A stretch of DNA of 64,000 nucleotides from Paeniglutamicibacter sulfureus. Lineage in GTDB: Bacteria > Actinomycetota > Actinomycetes > Actinomycetales > Micrococcaceae. The notes under the pieces were generated by a model that was not told the DNA's origin, made no database searches, and saw only the letters and a program-made list of their open reading frames with translations. A program made the translations under genes and the position numbers. Location: positions 2,108,001-2,172,000 of the forward strand of contig NZ_BAAAWO010000001.1 of assembly GCF_039535115.1 (NCBI RefSeq). Direction: 5' to 3'. Positions 8,379 to 16,352 of this stretch are shown in pieces. How positions within the stretch are numbered: position 1 is the first letter of the stretch; each line of letters begins with the position of its first letter.

Positions 8379-9545
8379 ATGGGACAACACGAAAAAACAA
8401 CGATCGGCACGGCATGGATCGTCGGCGGGGCGGGGATCGGCTGGCTGGTCAGCGGAGCGCTCAGCGGCTTGATGCTCGCCCATCAAATCCGCCTGCCGAC
8501 CCAGTTCACCCGCATGTTGTTTCCCGAGACAATTTCAATGCGAACCTGGCAATTGGCCCAGCCGTGGCCGATCCTGCTTTCCCTTTTTTCTGTCCTGGCA
8601 GTGATGGCGTTGACGCTCCTGCTGCTGCGGGGAGCCGGCATGCGGGCTGGTCGGCCACCTCTCGGATTCCTTGCCACGTGGATGTCCATCGTTCTTGCGG
8701 GCTTCGCCACGGCGACCTTGTCCTCCCTTGGCTACGCCGTTGCCTCTTGGCCTCCGGCGCGCTTGGCCTGGTTGTTGGACGGTATCCAGCCCGCTTTGCT
8801 GGCGGCAGGTTATTGGGGAATCGTCTGGGGCTGGCTGCCGGCTTTGGCGGGAATCCTCGCCATGAAATCCGAGAAACGGCTCGCGGGCCCGAAGTCCGTG
8901 CGGCGACCTGTCGATGGCATGCCGTTGCTGATCGCAGGGCTCCTCGCGGTGATACTGGTCGTCACGATCCCCGCCGCGTACACCTACACCGAAGAAACCG
9001 TGACCCCGCAGGCTGCACCGCCGCCGCCGGCCACTCCCTCACCGACACCATACGGCTGGCCGGACCGGTCGGACGCCTTCCAGCCTGCCAAGGACAACTG
9101 GTGCGCGGGCGAAGAAGTGTCAATCTCTTGGCACGAACCCGAGGGTGCGACGGGACACCGGGGCATGGGCTTTGACCTGACGAATACCGGGACCAGGCCT
9201 TGCGTCTTGGAGTCCTACCCCGACATCGCCTTCAACAATGCCGAAGGGTGGGCCATAGAGGTGTTGGTGGTCCATGGCGGATCCTTCATGACTGACGACC
9301 CCGGGGTCTCGATCATCACCCTGCCGCCCGGCAAGAGCGCACGGGCATATCTTGGCTGGAACGCGATGGCGGCAGCCGGCGATGTGCGCACCGGAACCAT
9401 GCTGGTTGCACCGTATTCAGGAACGTTGCGCCACAGTTCGCAGGTGGACCTGGACATCATTGACGGCGGTGCCGTATCGGTCACGGCTTGGGAGCCCGTC
9501 CTGGAACCAGCCGGTTCAAACAAAAGCACCCGGCCAAAACCTTAA
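8379..9545 (+). CDS. Polytopic membrane protein with extracellular DUF4232 domain
   Basis: A 388-residue protein in two parts. Residues 10-220 contain five or so hydrophobic helices. After the last one comes a proline-rich linker (PPPPATPSPTP) and a domain with the DUF4232 pattern: WCAGEE near its start, GFDLTNTGTRPC in the middle, and a final beta-rich segment. DUF4232 is normally found on secreted or lipid-anchored actinobacterial proteins; joining it to a polytopic membrane part is less common. The ATG at 8379 begins the cytoplasmic tail; a 37-codon upstream extension looks non-coding. Function unknown. Confidence 0.8.
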   Translation: MGQHEKTTIGTAWIVGGAGIGWLVSGALSGLMLAHQIRLPTQFTRMLFPETISMRTWQLAQPWPILLSLFSVLAVMALTLLLLRGAGMRAGRPPLGFLATWMSIVLAGFATATLSSLGYAVASWPPARLAWLLDGIQPALLAAGYWGIVWGWLPALAGILAMKSEKRLAGPKSVRRPVDGMPLLIAGLLAVILVVTIPAAYTYTEETVTPQAAPPPPATPSPTPYGWPDRSDAFQPAKDNWCAGEEVSISWHEPEGATGHRGMGFDLTNTGTRPCVLESYPDIAFNNAEGWAIEVLVVHGGSFMTDDPGVSIITLPPGKSARAYLGWNAMAAAGDVRTGTMLVAPYSGTLRHSSQVDLDIIDGGAVSVTAWEPVLEPAGSNKSTRPKP

Positions 9546-9560
9546 GGTTCCGGCGGGTGC
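9526..9560 (-). terminator. Intrinsic terminator of tRNA-Ala(CGC)
   Basis: GCACCCG pairs with CGGGTGC, with GCC/GGC extending the stem. On the minus strand the arm is followed by TTTTGTTTG, so it stops the leftward tRNA transcript. It overlaps the 3' end of the DUF4232 gene. The plus-strand side has no T-tract. Confidence 0.75.
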
Positions 9561-9566
9561 CATGTG

Positions 9567-9639
9567 TGGAGCATAGCGGAATCGAACCGCTGACCTCTTC
9601 GATGCGAACGAAGCGCTCTACCAACTGAGCTAATGCCCC
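9567..9639 (-). tRNA. tRNA-Ala (anticodon CGC)
   Basis: A complete 73-base cloverleaf on the minus strand. The acceptor GGGGCAT pairs with ATGCTCC (one G-U) and A is the discriminator. The D stem is GCTC/GAGC. The anticodon stem CTTCG/CGAAG closes TTCGCAT, giving CGC at 34-36. The T stem AGCGG/CCGCT closes TTCGATT. CCA is not encoded. It complements the GGC-anticodon alanine tRNA at 1012-1084. Confidence 0.97.
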
Positions 9640-9715
9640 GCGTTGCAGCCTGGACCCGCAACATTTTTAGCCTAAACCCGTCTTGGCCCACGTGCAAAAT
9701 CGTCGGTCGGCCACA

Positions 9716-9937
9716 TCACGCTTCGTCGTTGCCTTCTGCGGTTCCGGTCTCTATGGATTCCCGCGCCGTCGTGTACTGGCGCTGGATGTACGCTTCGAGC
9801 TCACTGCGCTCCACGCGCCACACTCCGCGTCCGCCAATCTTGATTGCCGGAAGGTCCCCGCTGCGCACCAAAGACCGCACCTGCGGCAGGTTTACATTCA
9901 ACTCGTCGGCGACATCTTCTAGACGCATGAACCTCAT
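9716..9937 (-). CDS. Small helix-turn-helix (excisionase/MerR-like) DNA-binding protein
   Basis: A 73-residue protein whose first 60 residues form an excisionase-type winged helix: MRLEDVADELNV, then VRSLVRSGDLPAIKIGG, then a WRV strand before the last helix. In actinobacteria this is a common stand-alone chromosomal protein of unknown role rather than a true excisionase. The ATG at 9937 gives the usual length; a start three codons later is possible, and neither has a strong ribosome-binding site. The acidic C-terminal tail (about residues 60-73) is likely disordered. Confidence 0.75.
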   Translation of the reverse strand: MRFMRLEDVADELNVNLPQVRSLVRSGDLPAIKIGGRGVWRVERSELEAYIQRQYTTARESIETGTAEGNDEA

Positions 9938-10038
9938 GTATTGAAGGCTACATGCTCCCGCAACCAGCAAAACGTCACCCGACACAATTGTGGATAACTT
10001 CGGCGCTTTTCGGGTCAACGAAGCGGCGGTATCCCGAC

Positions 10039-10178
10039 AAAAAACAAGAGTGGTCCGCGATGACTCCACGTTGTTGGAATCTTTGCGGACCACTCTTACG
10101 TTTCGACCTGAGACCTTGTGGGCCAACCTGTAGCGCGGCCTGGATCCGGTCCCGCTACGGGGGTCTGCCTACCGTAGC
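10039..10178 (-). ncRNA. Candidate structured noncoding RNA with strong terminator
   Basis: The minus strand of this gap can fold into consecutive helices. GCTACGG/CCGTAGC (10178-10154) is followed at once by GGGACC/GGTCTC (10153-10110) enclosing GGCC/GGCC. Last comes a 13-bp perfect stem (10097-10046) that encloses a further 7-bp stem and ends in T6 at 10044-10039. Two stems contain G-U pairs that would be A-C mismatches in the plus-strand RNA, which points to minus-strand transcription. I do not recognise it as SRP, RNase P, tmRNA or 6S RNA. I see no clean promoter. Confidence 0.45.
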
Positions 10179-10277
10179 TTGTGACCTTGGTTGAGCTTCT
10201 AACAACTACTAAAGCAACAACCGGGCATACCGTGCAACACAGTTGGGAATCACTGATCATTTTGACTAACATGGAGC

Positions 10278-10309
10278 GGTAGCTACCGAACAACTTGGTC
10301 AGTCTGACC
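10278..10309. promoter_or_regulatory. Paired palindromes, probable Lrp operator
   Basis: A perfect 10-bp palindrome GGTAGCTACC (10278-10287) and a perfect 6+1+6 inverted repeat GGTCAG-T-CTGACC (10297-10309) sit 23-54 bases before the Lrp start. A TTGACT -35-like element is at 10262-10267. Lrp-family genes are often autoregulated from such sites. Confidence 0.5.
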
Positions 10310-10331
10310 GAACCTAGGCGAAGGAGCCGGA

Positions 10332-10808
10332 ATGACGCCGGAATCGTACCAACTGGATGATACGGATAGGCGCATTCTCTTGGCCCTGGATGAGGATCCC
10401 AGGGTTCCCACGATGATGCTCGCACAGAGATTGGGTTTGGCGCGCGGCACCGTACAGACGCGCATGGAACGGCTTGCAAGCTCCGGGGCGTTGCGCCCGA
10501 ACTCCAGCCGCGTGAAGCCGGCTTCAGTTGGTCGCGGAGTTTCCGCCGTCGTCAGCGCGGAGCTGGACCAATCGCACCTTGAAGAAGCCATCGCGGCGTT
10601 GAGCCTGATTCCCGAGGTCCTTGAATGCGTCGCCCCGGCAGGCGACACCGACCTGCTGATCCGCGCAGTTGCCAAGGACCCGGATGACCTCTACCGCGTC
10701 AGCGAGGAAATCCGCCTCTGTCCGGGAATCACCAGGACCTCGACGTCCATGATCCTGCGCGATGTGATCCCGTACCGCACCACGGCGCTTCTCAACCACC
10801 TGCGCTAG
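10332..10808 (+). CDS. Lrp/AsnC-family transcriptional regulator
   Basis: A 158-residue Lrp-type regulator. The N-terminal winged helix (LDDTDRRILLALDEDPR, then recognition helix region at about 28-48) is followed by the RAM ligand-binding fold from about 65 to 140. AAG GAG lies six bases before the ATG. Two palindromes upstream suggest autoregulation. It is followed by ridA 94 bases downstream in the same direction. Lrp regulators usually sense amino acids, and RidA deals with imines formed in amino-acid metabolism, so a shared theme is plausible (inference). Confidence 0.9.
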   Translation: MTPESYQLDDTDRRILLALDEDPRVPTMMLAQRLGLARGTVQTRMERLASSGALRPNSSRVKPASVGRGVSAVVSAELDQSHLEEAIAALSLIPEVLECVAPAGDTDLLIRAVAKDPDDLYRVSEEIRLCPGITRTSTSMILRDVIPYRTTALLNHLR

Positions 10809-10902
10809 ACCCGCGCTGGGGTCCCGGTGACTGCCAGCTCGATGCCCTAGTCTTTTCTGGGTGGCACCTTGCTACCCGCACCACATCGAACAGAGGAGCA
10901 TC

Positions 10903-11298
10903 ATGGGCGCTGCGGGCCTTACAAATATCGACGTTGCAGGCATGACCACCGAGGCAAGTCCCTTCCCGAGCGCGACCCGCGCAGGCGATCTGGTCTTTGT
11001 TTCAGGGATGGTCTCCAAGGACGAAAACAAGGTCTTGGTCGGCAAGGGCGACATCTACGCACAGACGGTGCAGACACTCAGGAACCTGCAGACCGTCCTG
11101 GCGGCCTACGATCTGGGACTCGACGCCGTCGTCACCACGACGGTCTACATCAACGACGCCGCCATGGCCGGCGAATACAACCGCGCATGGGTTGACACCT
11201 TCGGCGGCCACCGTCCCTCACGCGCCACCATCGTGGCGCCGCTGCTGGCACCCGAACTTCTGGTTGAGGTCCAAGCCACTGCCTGGGCAGGGAAGTAA
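10903..11298 (+). CDS. ridA: RidA-family reactive imine/enamine deaminase
   Basis: A 131-residue YjgF/YER057c/UK114 protein. RidA hydrolyses reactive 2-aminoacrylate and similar imines to 2-keto acids and ammonia as a cytosolic trimer. The catalytic arginine is R107 in SRATIV, and the glutamate of the active site is E122 in LLVEVQA. Length is standard. The ATG at 10903 has AGAGGAG at proper spacing; a 14-codon longer form is unsupported. It follows the Lrp regulator. Confidence 0.92.
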   Translation: MGAAGLTNIDVAGMTTEASPFPSATRAGDLVFVSGMVSKDENKVLVGKGDIYAQTVQTLRNLQTVLAAYDLGLDAVVTTTVYINDAAMAGEYNRAWVDTFGGHRPSRATIVAPLLAPELLVEVQATAWAGK

Positions 11299-11483
11299 CC
11301 GCACCGATTTTTCGGCGGGCCGGGTCCCAAGGAACTCGTGGCCGGGCACGGCTCGCCGAATCACGTGCAATATCGGCCGCTGGGGACCCCCATCGCAGCT
11401 TCGACCCCCGCCAAGACGGTCGAAATCACGATGAGGCCATTGCTTGAATGCGGCAGCGGGCGGCCTCCGTCCGCGACGCGGGG

Positions 11484-12620
11484 TTAGCGCTCCACGGCCA
11501 TTCGCCCGATGACCATGCGCATGATCTCGTTGCTGCCTTCCAGGATCTGGTGCACCCGCAGGTCGCGGACAATCTTCTCGATCCCGTACTCGGAGAGGTA
11601 GCCATAGCCGCCGTGCAGTTGCAGTGCGGTGTTGGCAACCTTGAATCCGGCGTCGGTGGCCACCCGCTTGGCCATGGCGCACAAGCGCACGGTGTCGTCC
11701 GTCCCGCGATCCAGGGCATCCGCAGCCCGCCAAATCATGGTCCGCGCCGTTTCCAGCTCGGTCTCCATGTCCGCGATTTCGAAGAGCAGCGCCTGCTGTG
11801 CGATCAGCGGCTTGCCAAAGGCCTCGCGCTCTTTCAGGTAGGCAACGGACTTGTCCATGGCCGCCTGGCCGCCGCCGACCGAGCACGCTCCGATGTTCAC
11901 CCGTCCACCGTTGAGGCCCTTCATGGCGATCCCGAAACCGATGCCCTCATCGCCCAGGCGGTTGCCCACCGGGATCCTGACGTTTTCCATGACCACCTGG
12001 CGGGTGGGCTGGGCGTTCCAGCCCATCTTCGCCTCCAGCGCCCCGAAGGAGAGACCCGGGGTTCCATCCGGGACAATGAACGCGGTGATTCCGGCGCTTC
12101 CGGTGTCGGCGGTCCGGGCCATCACCAGGTACACGCCCGAGGATCCGGCGCCGGAGATGAATTGCTTGGTCCCGTTGAGCACGTAGGAGTCGCCGTCGAG
12201 CACGGACCTGGTGGCCAGCGCCCCGGCGTCGGAGCCTGCTCCGGGCTCGGTGAGGCAATAGCTGCCCAACATCTCCATGGTGCATAGCTGCGGCACCCAG
12301 GCCGCTCGCTGCTCGTCGTTGCCGAAGCGATCGATCATCCACGCCACCATGTTGTGGATGGAAATGTAGGCGGAAATGGTCGGATCGGCCTTGGCCAGCT
12401 CCTCGAAGATCAGGGCTGCGTCCAGCCGGCTCATTCCCGAGCCCCCGAATTCCTCGCGCACGTAGATCCCGCCCATGCCCAGGGCCCCGGCCTCGGCCAG
12501 GACGTCGACGGGGAAATGGTGGTCCCTGTCCCAGGTCGCTGCATGCGGGGCAAGCTGCTCGGTGGCGAAGTCTCCCACCATCTCGACGATTGCCTTCTGG
12601 TCTTCGGTGAGTTCAAACAT
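11484..12620 (-). CDS. Acyl-CoA dehydrogenase, isobutyryl-CoA dehydrogenase-like
   Basis: A 378-residue flavin acyl-CoA dehydrogenase. It oxidises acyl-CoA to enoyl-CoA and passes electrons to ETF. The FAD-binding segment CLTEPGAGSDA lies near 122-132. The catalytic base region HQILEGSNEIMR is at 357-368, with E361 as the predicted base. This version of the motif matches the ACAD8/isobutyryl-CoA group, which would place it in valine breakdown. It is the last gene of an etfB-etfA-cytochrome b-ACAD operon, 75 bases after the cytochrome gene. A short branched-chain substrate is inferred only. Confidence 0.9.
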   Translation of the reverse strand: MFELTEDQKAIVEMVGDFATEQLAPHAATWDRDHHFPVDVLAEAGALGMGGIYVREEFGGSGMSRLDAALIFEELAKADPTISAYISIHNMVAWMIDRFGNDEQRAAWVPQLCTMEMLGSYCLTEPGAGSDAGALATRSVLDGDSYVLNGTKQFISGAGSSGVYLVMARTADTGSAGITAFIVPDGTPGLSFGALEAKMGWNAQPTRQVVMENVRIPVGNRLGDEGIGFGIAMKGLNGGRVNIGACSVGGGQAAMDKSVAYLKEREAFGKPLIAQQALLFEIADMETELETARTMIWRAADALDRGTDDTVRLCAMAKRVATDAGFKVANTALQLHGGYGYLSEYGIEKIVRDLRVHQILEGSNEIMRMVIGRMAVER

Positions 12621-12695
12621 GCTCGGCTCCTGGGTCTGTGCGGTGGGCGGAGGTCAGGTTCACTTCGGTGGGTGGGGGCGAATCGGGGGGTTCGG

Positions 12696-13628
12696 CTACT
12701 TGCCGACCTTTCCGGTCAACGAGGCGATCGGGCGCAGGAAGACCGGCTGGGCCAGGAACCAGACGCCCACGATCACCACGATGGACACGGCGAAGATGAT
12801 GAGCCCGGTGAACCCGGCCGAATCGTTGGCCGCGTACATGTGGTTCAGGTTGCGCAATGCCCCGGTGGCCAGCACCAGCGCCACGTGCACCACGGTGAAG
12901 GCAACGAAGTAGATCATGACCGGGAAGTGCAGCGCCCGGGCGAGTTCCATGGGGTAGGCCTTGTTGAGCGCAACCGCCTTCTTGGGCCAGGTCCCGGACA
13001 TCCGCAGGCCGGTGAGGATCGCCAGCGGGGCCGCGATGAAGACGGTCACGAAGTAGGTCAGCACCTGCAGGGCGTTGTAGTTCACCCAGCCGTGCTCGGT
13101 CGGCCAGTTCAGCGAGAGGTACTGGAGCCCGGCGGAGAGCGCGTTGGGGATGATGTCCCAGCTGGTGGGCACGATGCGCGCCCATTGGCCCGTGGCAAAG
13201 AGCACGATGACGAAGATGATGCCGTTGAGCACCCACAGGGCATCGAGGGTGAGGTGGAACCACAGGTCCAGGCTGATCCGGGCGGGAGCGCCCTTGGTGC
13301 GGATCAGGCCCTTGTTGTTGCGCACCCAGTGCGCGGCCGGCCGGGTCACGGTGCGCACCTGCCAGCCGGTGCGCACGATCAGCACCAGGAAGAAGACGTT
13401 CAGGAAGTGCTGCCATCCCAGCCACGCGGGGAACCCCACCGGCGTGCCCGCGGGAAGCTCTGAATGCCCGGTGTAGGTGGCCATCCAGGTCTTGACGCCC
13501 TCAAGGGTGACCAGCCAGCGGGCAATGAATACGGCGATGACCAGCAGGACGATCAGCGATCCCGCGATGATGCCTGCGCGCACCCACTTGTTGGCTGCCT
13601 GTTTCTTGGGGGTGGACCGTGCGGTCAT
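12696..13628 (-). CDS. Cytochrome b/b561-type integral membrane protein
   Basis: A 310-residue protein with about six hydrophobic helices and histidines in several of them: QHFLNVFF, WFHLTLDALW, ALHFPVM and TVVHVALV. These are candidate haem-b ligands as in Ni-Fe hydrogenase or formate dehydrogenase cytochrome b subunits. It sits between etfA and the acyl-CoA dehydrogenase with short gaps, so it may carry ETF electrons into the respiratory chain in place of ETF:quinone oxidoreductase. That role is inferred from context. No partner iron-sulfur subunit is nearby. Confidence 0.72.
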   Translation of the reverse strand: MTARSTPKKQAANKWVRAGIIAGSLIVLLVIAVFIARWLVTLEGVKTWMATYTGHSELPAGTPVGFPAWLGWQHFLNVFFLVLIVRTGWQVRTVTRPAAHWVRNNKGLIRTKGAPARISLDLWFHLTLDALWVLNGIIFVIVLFATGQWARIVPTSWDIIPNALSAGLQYLSLNWPTEHGWVNYNALQVLTYFVTVFIAAPLAILTGLRMSGTWPKKAVALNKAYPMELARALHFPVMIYFVAFTVVHVALVLATGALRNLNHMYAANDSAGFTGLIIFAVSIVVIVGVWFLAQPVFLRPIASLTGKVGK

Positions 13629-13673
13629 CTCATGTTCCTCGTGTTCGTGGTTGGTAGGTGCGTTCGGGGTGGC

Positions 13674-14642
13674 TCAGGAGCGGGACTTGAGCAGTTCGAC
13701 CACCTGCGGAACCACCGTGAACACATCCCCAACGATACCCAAATCGGCGATCTCGAAAATCGGGGCATCCTCGTCACGGTTGATGGCCACGATGGTCTTG
13801 GCCGTCTGCATGCCGGCGCGATGCTGGATGGCCCCGGAGATGCCCAGGGCCAAATACAGCTGCGGTGACACGCTCACCCCGGTCTGCCCGACTTGGGCCC
13901 TCTGGGCAATGAATCCGGCGTCAACGGCTGCGCGGGAGGCTCCGACCGCTCCGCCGAGGGCATCGGCCAGCTGCTCGACCAGCAGGAAGTTCTCGGCCGA
14001 ACCCAGTCCGCGGCCGCCGGAGACCACGGTGGCAGCCCCGCGCAGTTCCGGCCGGGAAGATTCTTCCGGTGCATCGGCGCGCGAGGTGATGGCGGCGGTA
14101 CGCGCGGTGCCCGGCTCGAGCCGGACGACGTTGACCTCGGCCGTGGCAGGCGCTGCCTGTTCGTCGATGGCACCCGAGCGCAGGGTGATGATGGGCAGGG
14201 CACCGGGCACGGTGGCGTGTACGGAGTAGCTGCCGCCAAAAACGGAATGTTCGGTGACGATCCCGGAATCGGAGGTGGCCGCGTTCACGACATCGGCCAG
14301 AAGTCCCCCGCCGGTGCGCACAGCCAAGCGGGCTGCAGCCTCGCGGCCATCGACCGATGCGGCGAGGAGCACGGCCTCCGGTGCATGGGCGGCCACTGCG
14401 TCGGCAAGCGCATCGACAAGGGGGGTGAGCAAGGTGGTGTCCGCGTCGGCCATTTCCACGGCGTGGATTTTCGCGGCGCCGAGCTCCCCGAGCCTGGCCA
14501 CGGTTTCCGGCGGCAGCGAGGTCGCGGAAACGGTGACGGCGACGGGAGTGCCGAGCCGGGCGGCGACCGCCAGCAGGCCACGCGCCGATGCGGTGGCGTG
14601 TCCGGTGTGGGTGAGTTCGATGAGGGCAAGGATGCTTGGCAT
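13674..14642 (-). CDS. etfA: Electron transfer flavoprotein alpha subunit
   Basis: A 322-residue EtfA. Residues 1-190 form the N-terminal nucleotide-type fold, and residues 200-322 form the FAD-binding domain. The FAD signature is clear: [10 protein letters not shown], then [31 protein letters not shown] and [15 protein letters not shown]. EtfA pairs with EtfB to shuttle electrons from acyl-CoA dehydrogenases. It starts 15 bases after etfB ends, so the two are co-transcribed and probably translated together. Confidence 0.97.
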   Translation of the reverse strand: MPSILALIELTHTGHATASARGLLAVAARLGTPVAVTVSATSLPPETVARLGELGAAKIHAVEMADADTTLLTPLVDALADAVAAHAPEAVLLAASVDGREAAARLAVRTGGGLLADVVNAATSDSGIVTEHSVFGGSYSVHATVPGALPIITLRSGAIDEQAAPATAEVNVVRLEPGTARTAAITSRADAPEESSRPELRGAATVVSGGRGLGSAENFLLVEQLADALGGAVGASRAAVDAGFIAQRAQVGQTGVSVSPQLYLALGISGAIQHRAGMQTAKTIVAINRDEDAPIFEIADLGIVGDVFTVVPQVVELLKSRS

Positions 14643-14657
14643 GGAAGGGGACCTTTG

Positions 14658-15422
14658 CTAGATCAGGCGCCGGGCGGCGAGGAAGTCGACAAGTTCGGCG
14701 GCGGCGTTCCCGTCGTCGACGATCTTGCGGCCGGCGGTGCGCGGTGGCCGCTGCGCAACATCCAGCACGGTGCTGCGCACCTGGGCGGAGACCCCGAGAT
14801 CGGCGGCGGAGATGGTTGCCAGCGGCTTGCGTTTGGCGCCCATGATGCCCTTGAAGTTGGGGAAGCGGGCTTCCTCGAATCGTTCGGTGACGGTGAGGAC
14901 TGCGGGGTAGGACGCGGTGACTTCCTGCGTGCCGACCTCAGAGAGCCGCACCCCGGCGACGGCGTCGCCTCCGATTTCCGCTGACACCAGGGAGCCCAAC
15001 AGCGGCAGGCCCAGGTGTTCGGCGATCATTGCCGGGATCATTCCGGCCCGTCCGTCGGTGGACTCGTTTCCGGCGATGACCAGGTCCGCGCCGGTGTCGC
15101 GCAGTGCCGCAGCCAGCGTCGCGGCGGTGAGGACCATGTCGGCTCCTGCCAGCGAATCATCCAGGATGTGGATGCCGGAATCGGCTCCCATCGACAATGC
15201 CTTGCGGATGGACTTGGCGGCGTCGGCGGGGCCCATGGAGGCGACCACGACCTCGGTGGACTTGTCTCGGTCCTTGACCGTGAGGGCCAGTTCGAGGGCT
15301 CTTTCGGTGATTTCGTCAATGACCGGGTCGGTGGCTTCGCGGTCAACCCTTCCGGTGTCCGGGGACAACCTGCGTTCCTCCGCTGTGTCCGGAACCTGCT
15401 TGATCAAAACCACGATCTTCAT
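14658..15422 (-). CDS. etfB: Electron transfer flavoprotein beta subunit
   Basis: A 254-residue EtfB beginning MKIVVLIKQVPDT, the usual family start. The AMP-binding signature region includes VIAGNESTDGRAGMIPA. AAGGAGA lies seven bases before the ATG at 15422, so the 12-codon longer form is unlikely. First gene of the etfB-etfA-cytochrome b-ACAD operon. Its C-terminus contains the conserved KRKPL segment that reaches into EtfA. Confidence 0.97.
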   Translation of the reverse strand: MKIVVLIKQVPDTAEERRLSPDTGRVDREATDPVIDEITERALELALTVKDRDKSTEVVVASMGPADAAKSIRKALSMGADSGIHILDDSLAGADMVLTAATLAAALRDTGADLVIAGNESTDGRAGMIPAMIAEHLGLPLLGSLVSAEIGGDAVAGVRLSEVGTQEVTASYPAVLTVTERFEEARFPNFKGIMGAKRKPLATISAADLGVSAQVRSTVLDVAQRPPRTAGRKIVDDGNAAAELVDFLAARRLI

Positions 15423-15584
15423 CCGAGTTCTCCTTGTGATGCTGGGCTCTGCATTCATTCGCGAGACTACTAGGAACCTTCAAAATTTACTAGGTCTTCC
15501 TACTAAATTGTGGCCGGAATACGCCCGTACGGAATCCGGCTTTTGGCAGCGTGCCGTGCCCGTCCCAAGGCCTCCGGCAATGGC

Positions 15585-15623
15585 GAAGCCTCCCTCCCCC
15601 GTGTTCCGGGCAAGGGAGGCTTC
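15585..15623. terminator. Strong hairpin downstream of idi
   Basis: An 11-bp perfect stem, GAAGCCTCCCT pairing with AGGGAGGCTTC, around a 17-base loop. It starts 16 bases after the idi stop on the minus strand. There is no T-tract, so it may act as an RNA-stabilising or Rho-assisted end rather than a classical terminator. Confidence 0.55.
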
Positions 15624-15638
15624 GGCCCTCAAGCCGTC

Positions 15639-16169
15639 CTACGGCAGGGGATCGTCAAGCGAACCCTGGGCGATTTGTTCGAGCAGCCACGGGGAGAAGG
15701 CGAAGGGCGTTGCCTTGGCCGCGGCCAATAGGTCGGCGGGGGCGACCCACGCGTATTCGGCAACCTCGTCCGGATTGGGCTCGAGGTCCCCGGCTATCCG
15801 GGCCGCGAAAACCGGGCAAACCTCGTTTTCCACAATGCCCGAGGCATCAACGGCCCGGTAGGCAAAGTCCGGGAGCAGCGGTCGGATCCCGCCGATGGCG
15901 GCGCCTAGTTCCTGCCCGGCACGGCGCACCATGGCATCCTCAAAGGATTCGTCGGCACCGGGGTGCCCGCAAAACGAATTGGTCCACACTCCCGGCCAGG
16001 TCTTCTTGCCCAGGGCGCGCCGGGTCATCAGGATCCGCCCCTCCCCGTCATAGAGGTAGCAGGAAAACGCCAGGTGCAACGGGGTGTTCGCGGTGTGCAC
16101 GCTCGCCTTGGGCTCGGTGCCGATGCGGGTGCCATCGGCTGCCAACAGCACCACAAGTTCCTCGCTCAT
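15639..16169 (-). CDS. idi: Isopentenyl-diphosphate delta-isomerase, type I
   Basis: A 176-residue Nudix-fold Idi that interconverts isopentenyl and dimethylallyl diphosphate for isoprenoid synthesis. The catalytic cysteine is C67 in NSFCGHP, and the catalytic glutamate lies in VENEVCPV (E114/E116). Metal-ligand histidines H25 and H32 are present, and the Nudix-like region follows C67. Length is standard for bacterial type I enzymes. It is a single gene on the minus strand; actinobacteria often keep it for carotenoid and menaquinone synthesis. Confidence 0.95.
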   Translation of the reverse strand: MSEELVVLLAADGTRIGTEPKASVHTANTPLHLAFSCYLYDGEGRILMTRRALGKKTWPGVWTNSFCGHPGADESFEDAMVRRAGQELGAAIGGIRPLLPDFAYRAVDASGIVENEVCPVFAARIAGDLEPNPDEVAEYAWVAPADLLAAAKATPFAFSPWLLEQIAQGSLDDPLP

Positions 16170-16284
16170 GACTCTCTTTCATCAAAGAATGGGTTCGGCG
16201 CGGGAGACTTCCCTGCTGCCACCCCCAATTCTCCCATGCCGCTGGGGATTGGGTGCGGGGATTGTTTGGGTGCTTAACGCGGGA

Positions 16285-16327
16285 GGCTGCCCGCCGGCGA
16301 CGTGAAGCCGCGATCCGGCAGGCAGCC
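16285..16327 (-). terminator. Hairpin downstream of the amine permease gene
   Basis: GGCTGCC pairs with GGCAGCC and an inner CCGG pairs with CCGG, 26 bases past the permease stop. No clear T-tract follows on the minus strand. Probable transcript end of the putrescine operon. Confidence 0.5.
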
Positions 16328-16352
16328 GTCTTGCCTTGTCCCGGGTTCCGGG

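Noticed and set aside
9567..9937. Excisionase-like gene beside a tRNA as an integration site
   Set aside because: No integrase, phage gene or att-like direct repeat of the tRNA end is visible. The small helix-turn-helix protein is a common chromosomal gene in actinobacteria.
15585..15623. Hairpin near idi as a riboswitch
   Set aside because: It is downstream of the gene and is a simple stem without a conserved aptamer core.
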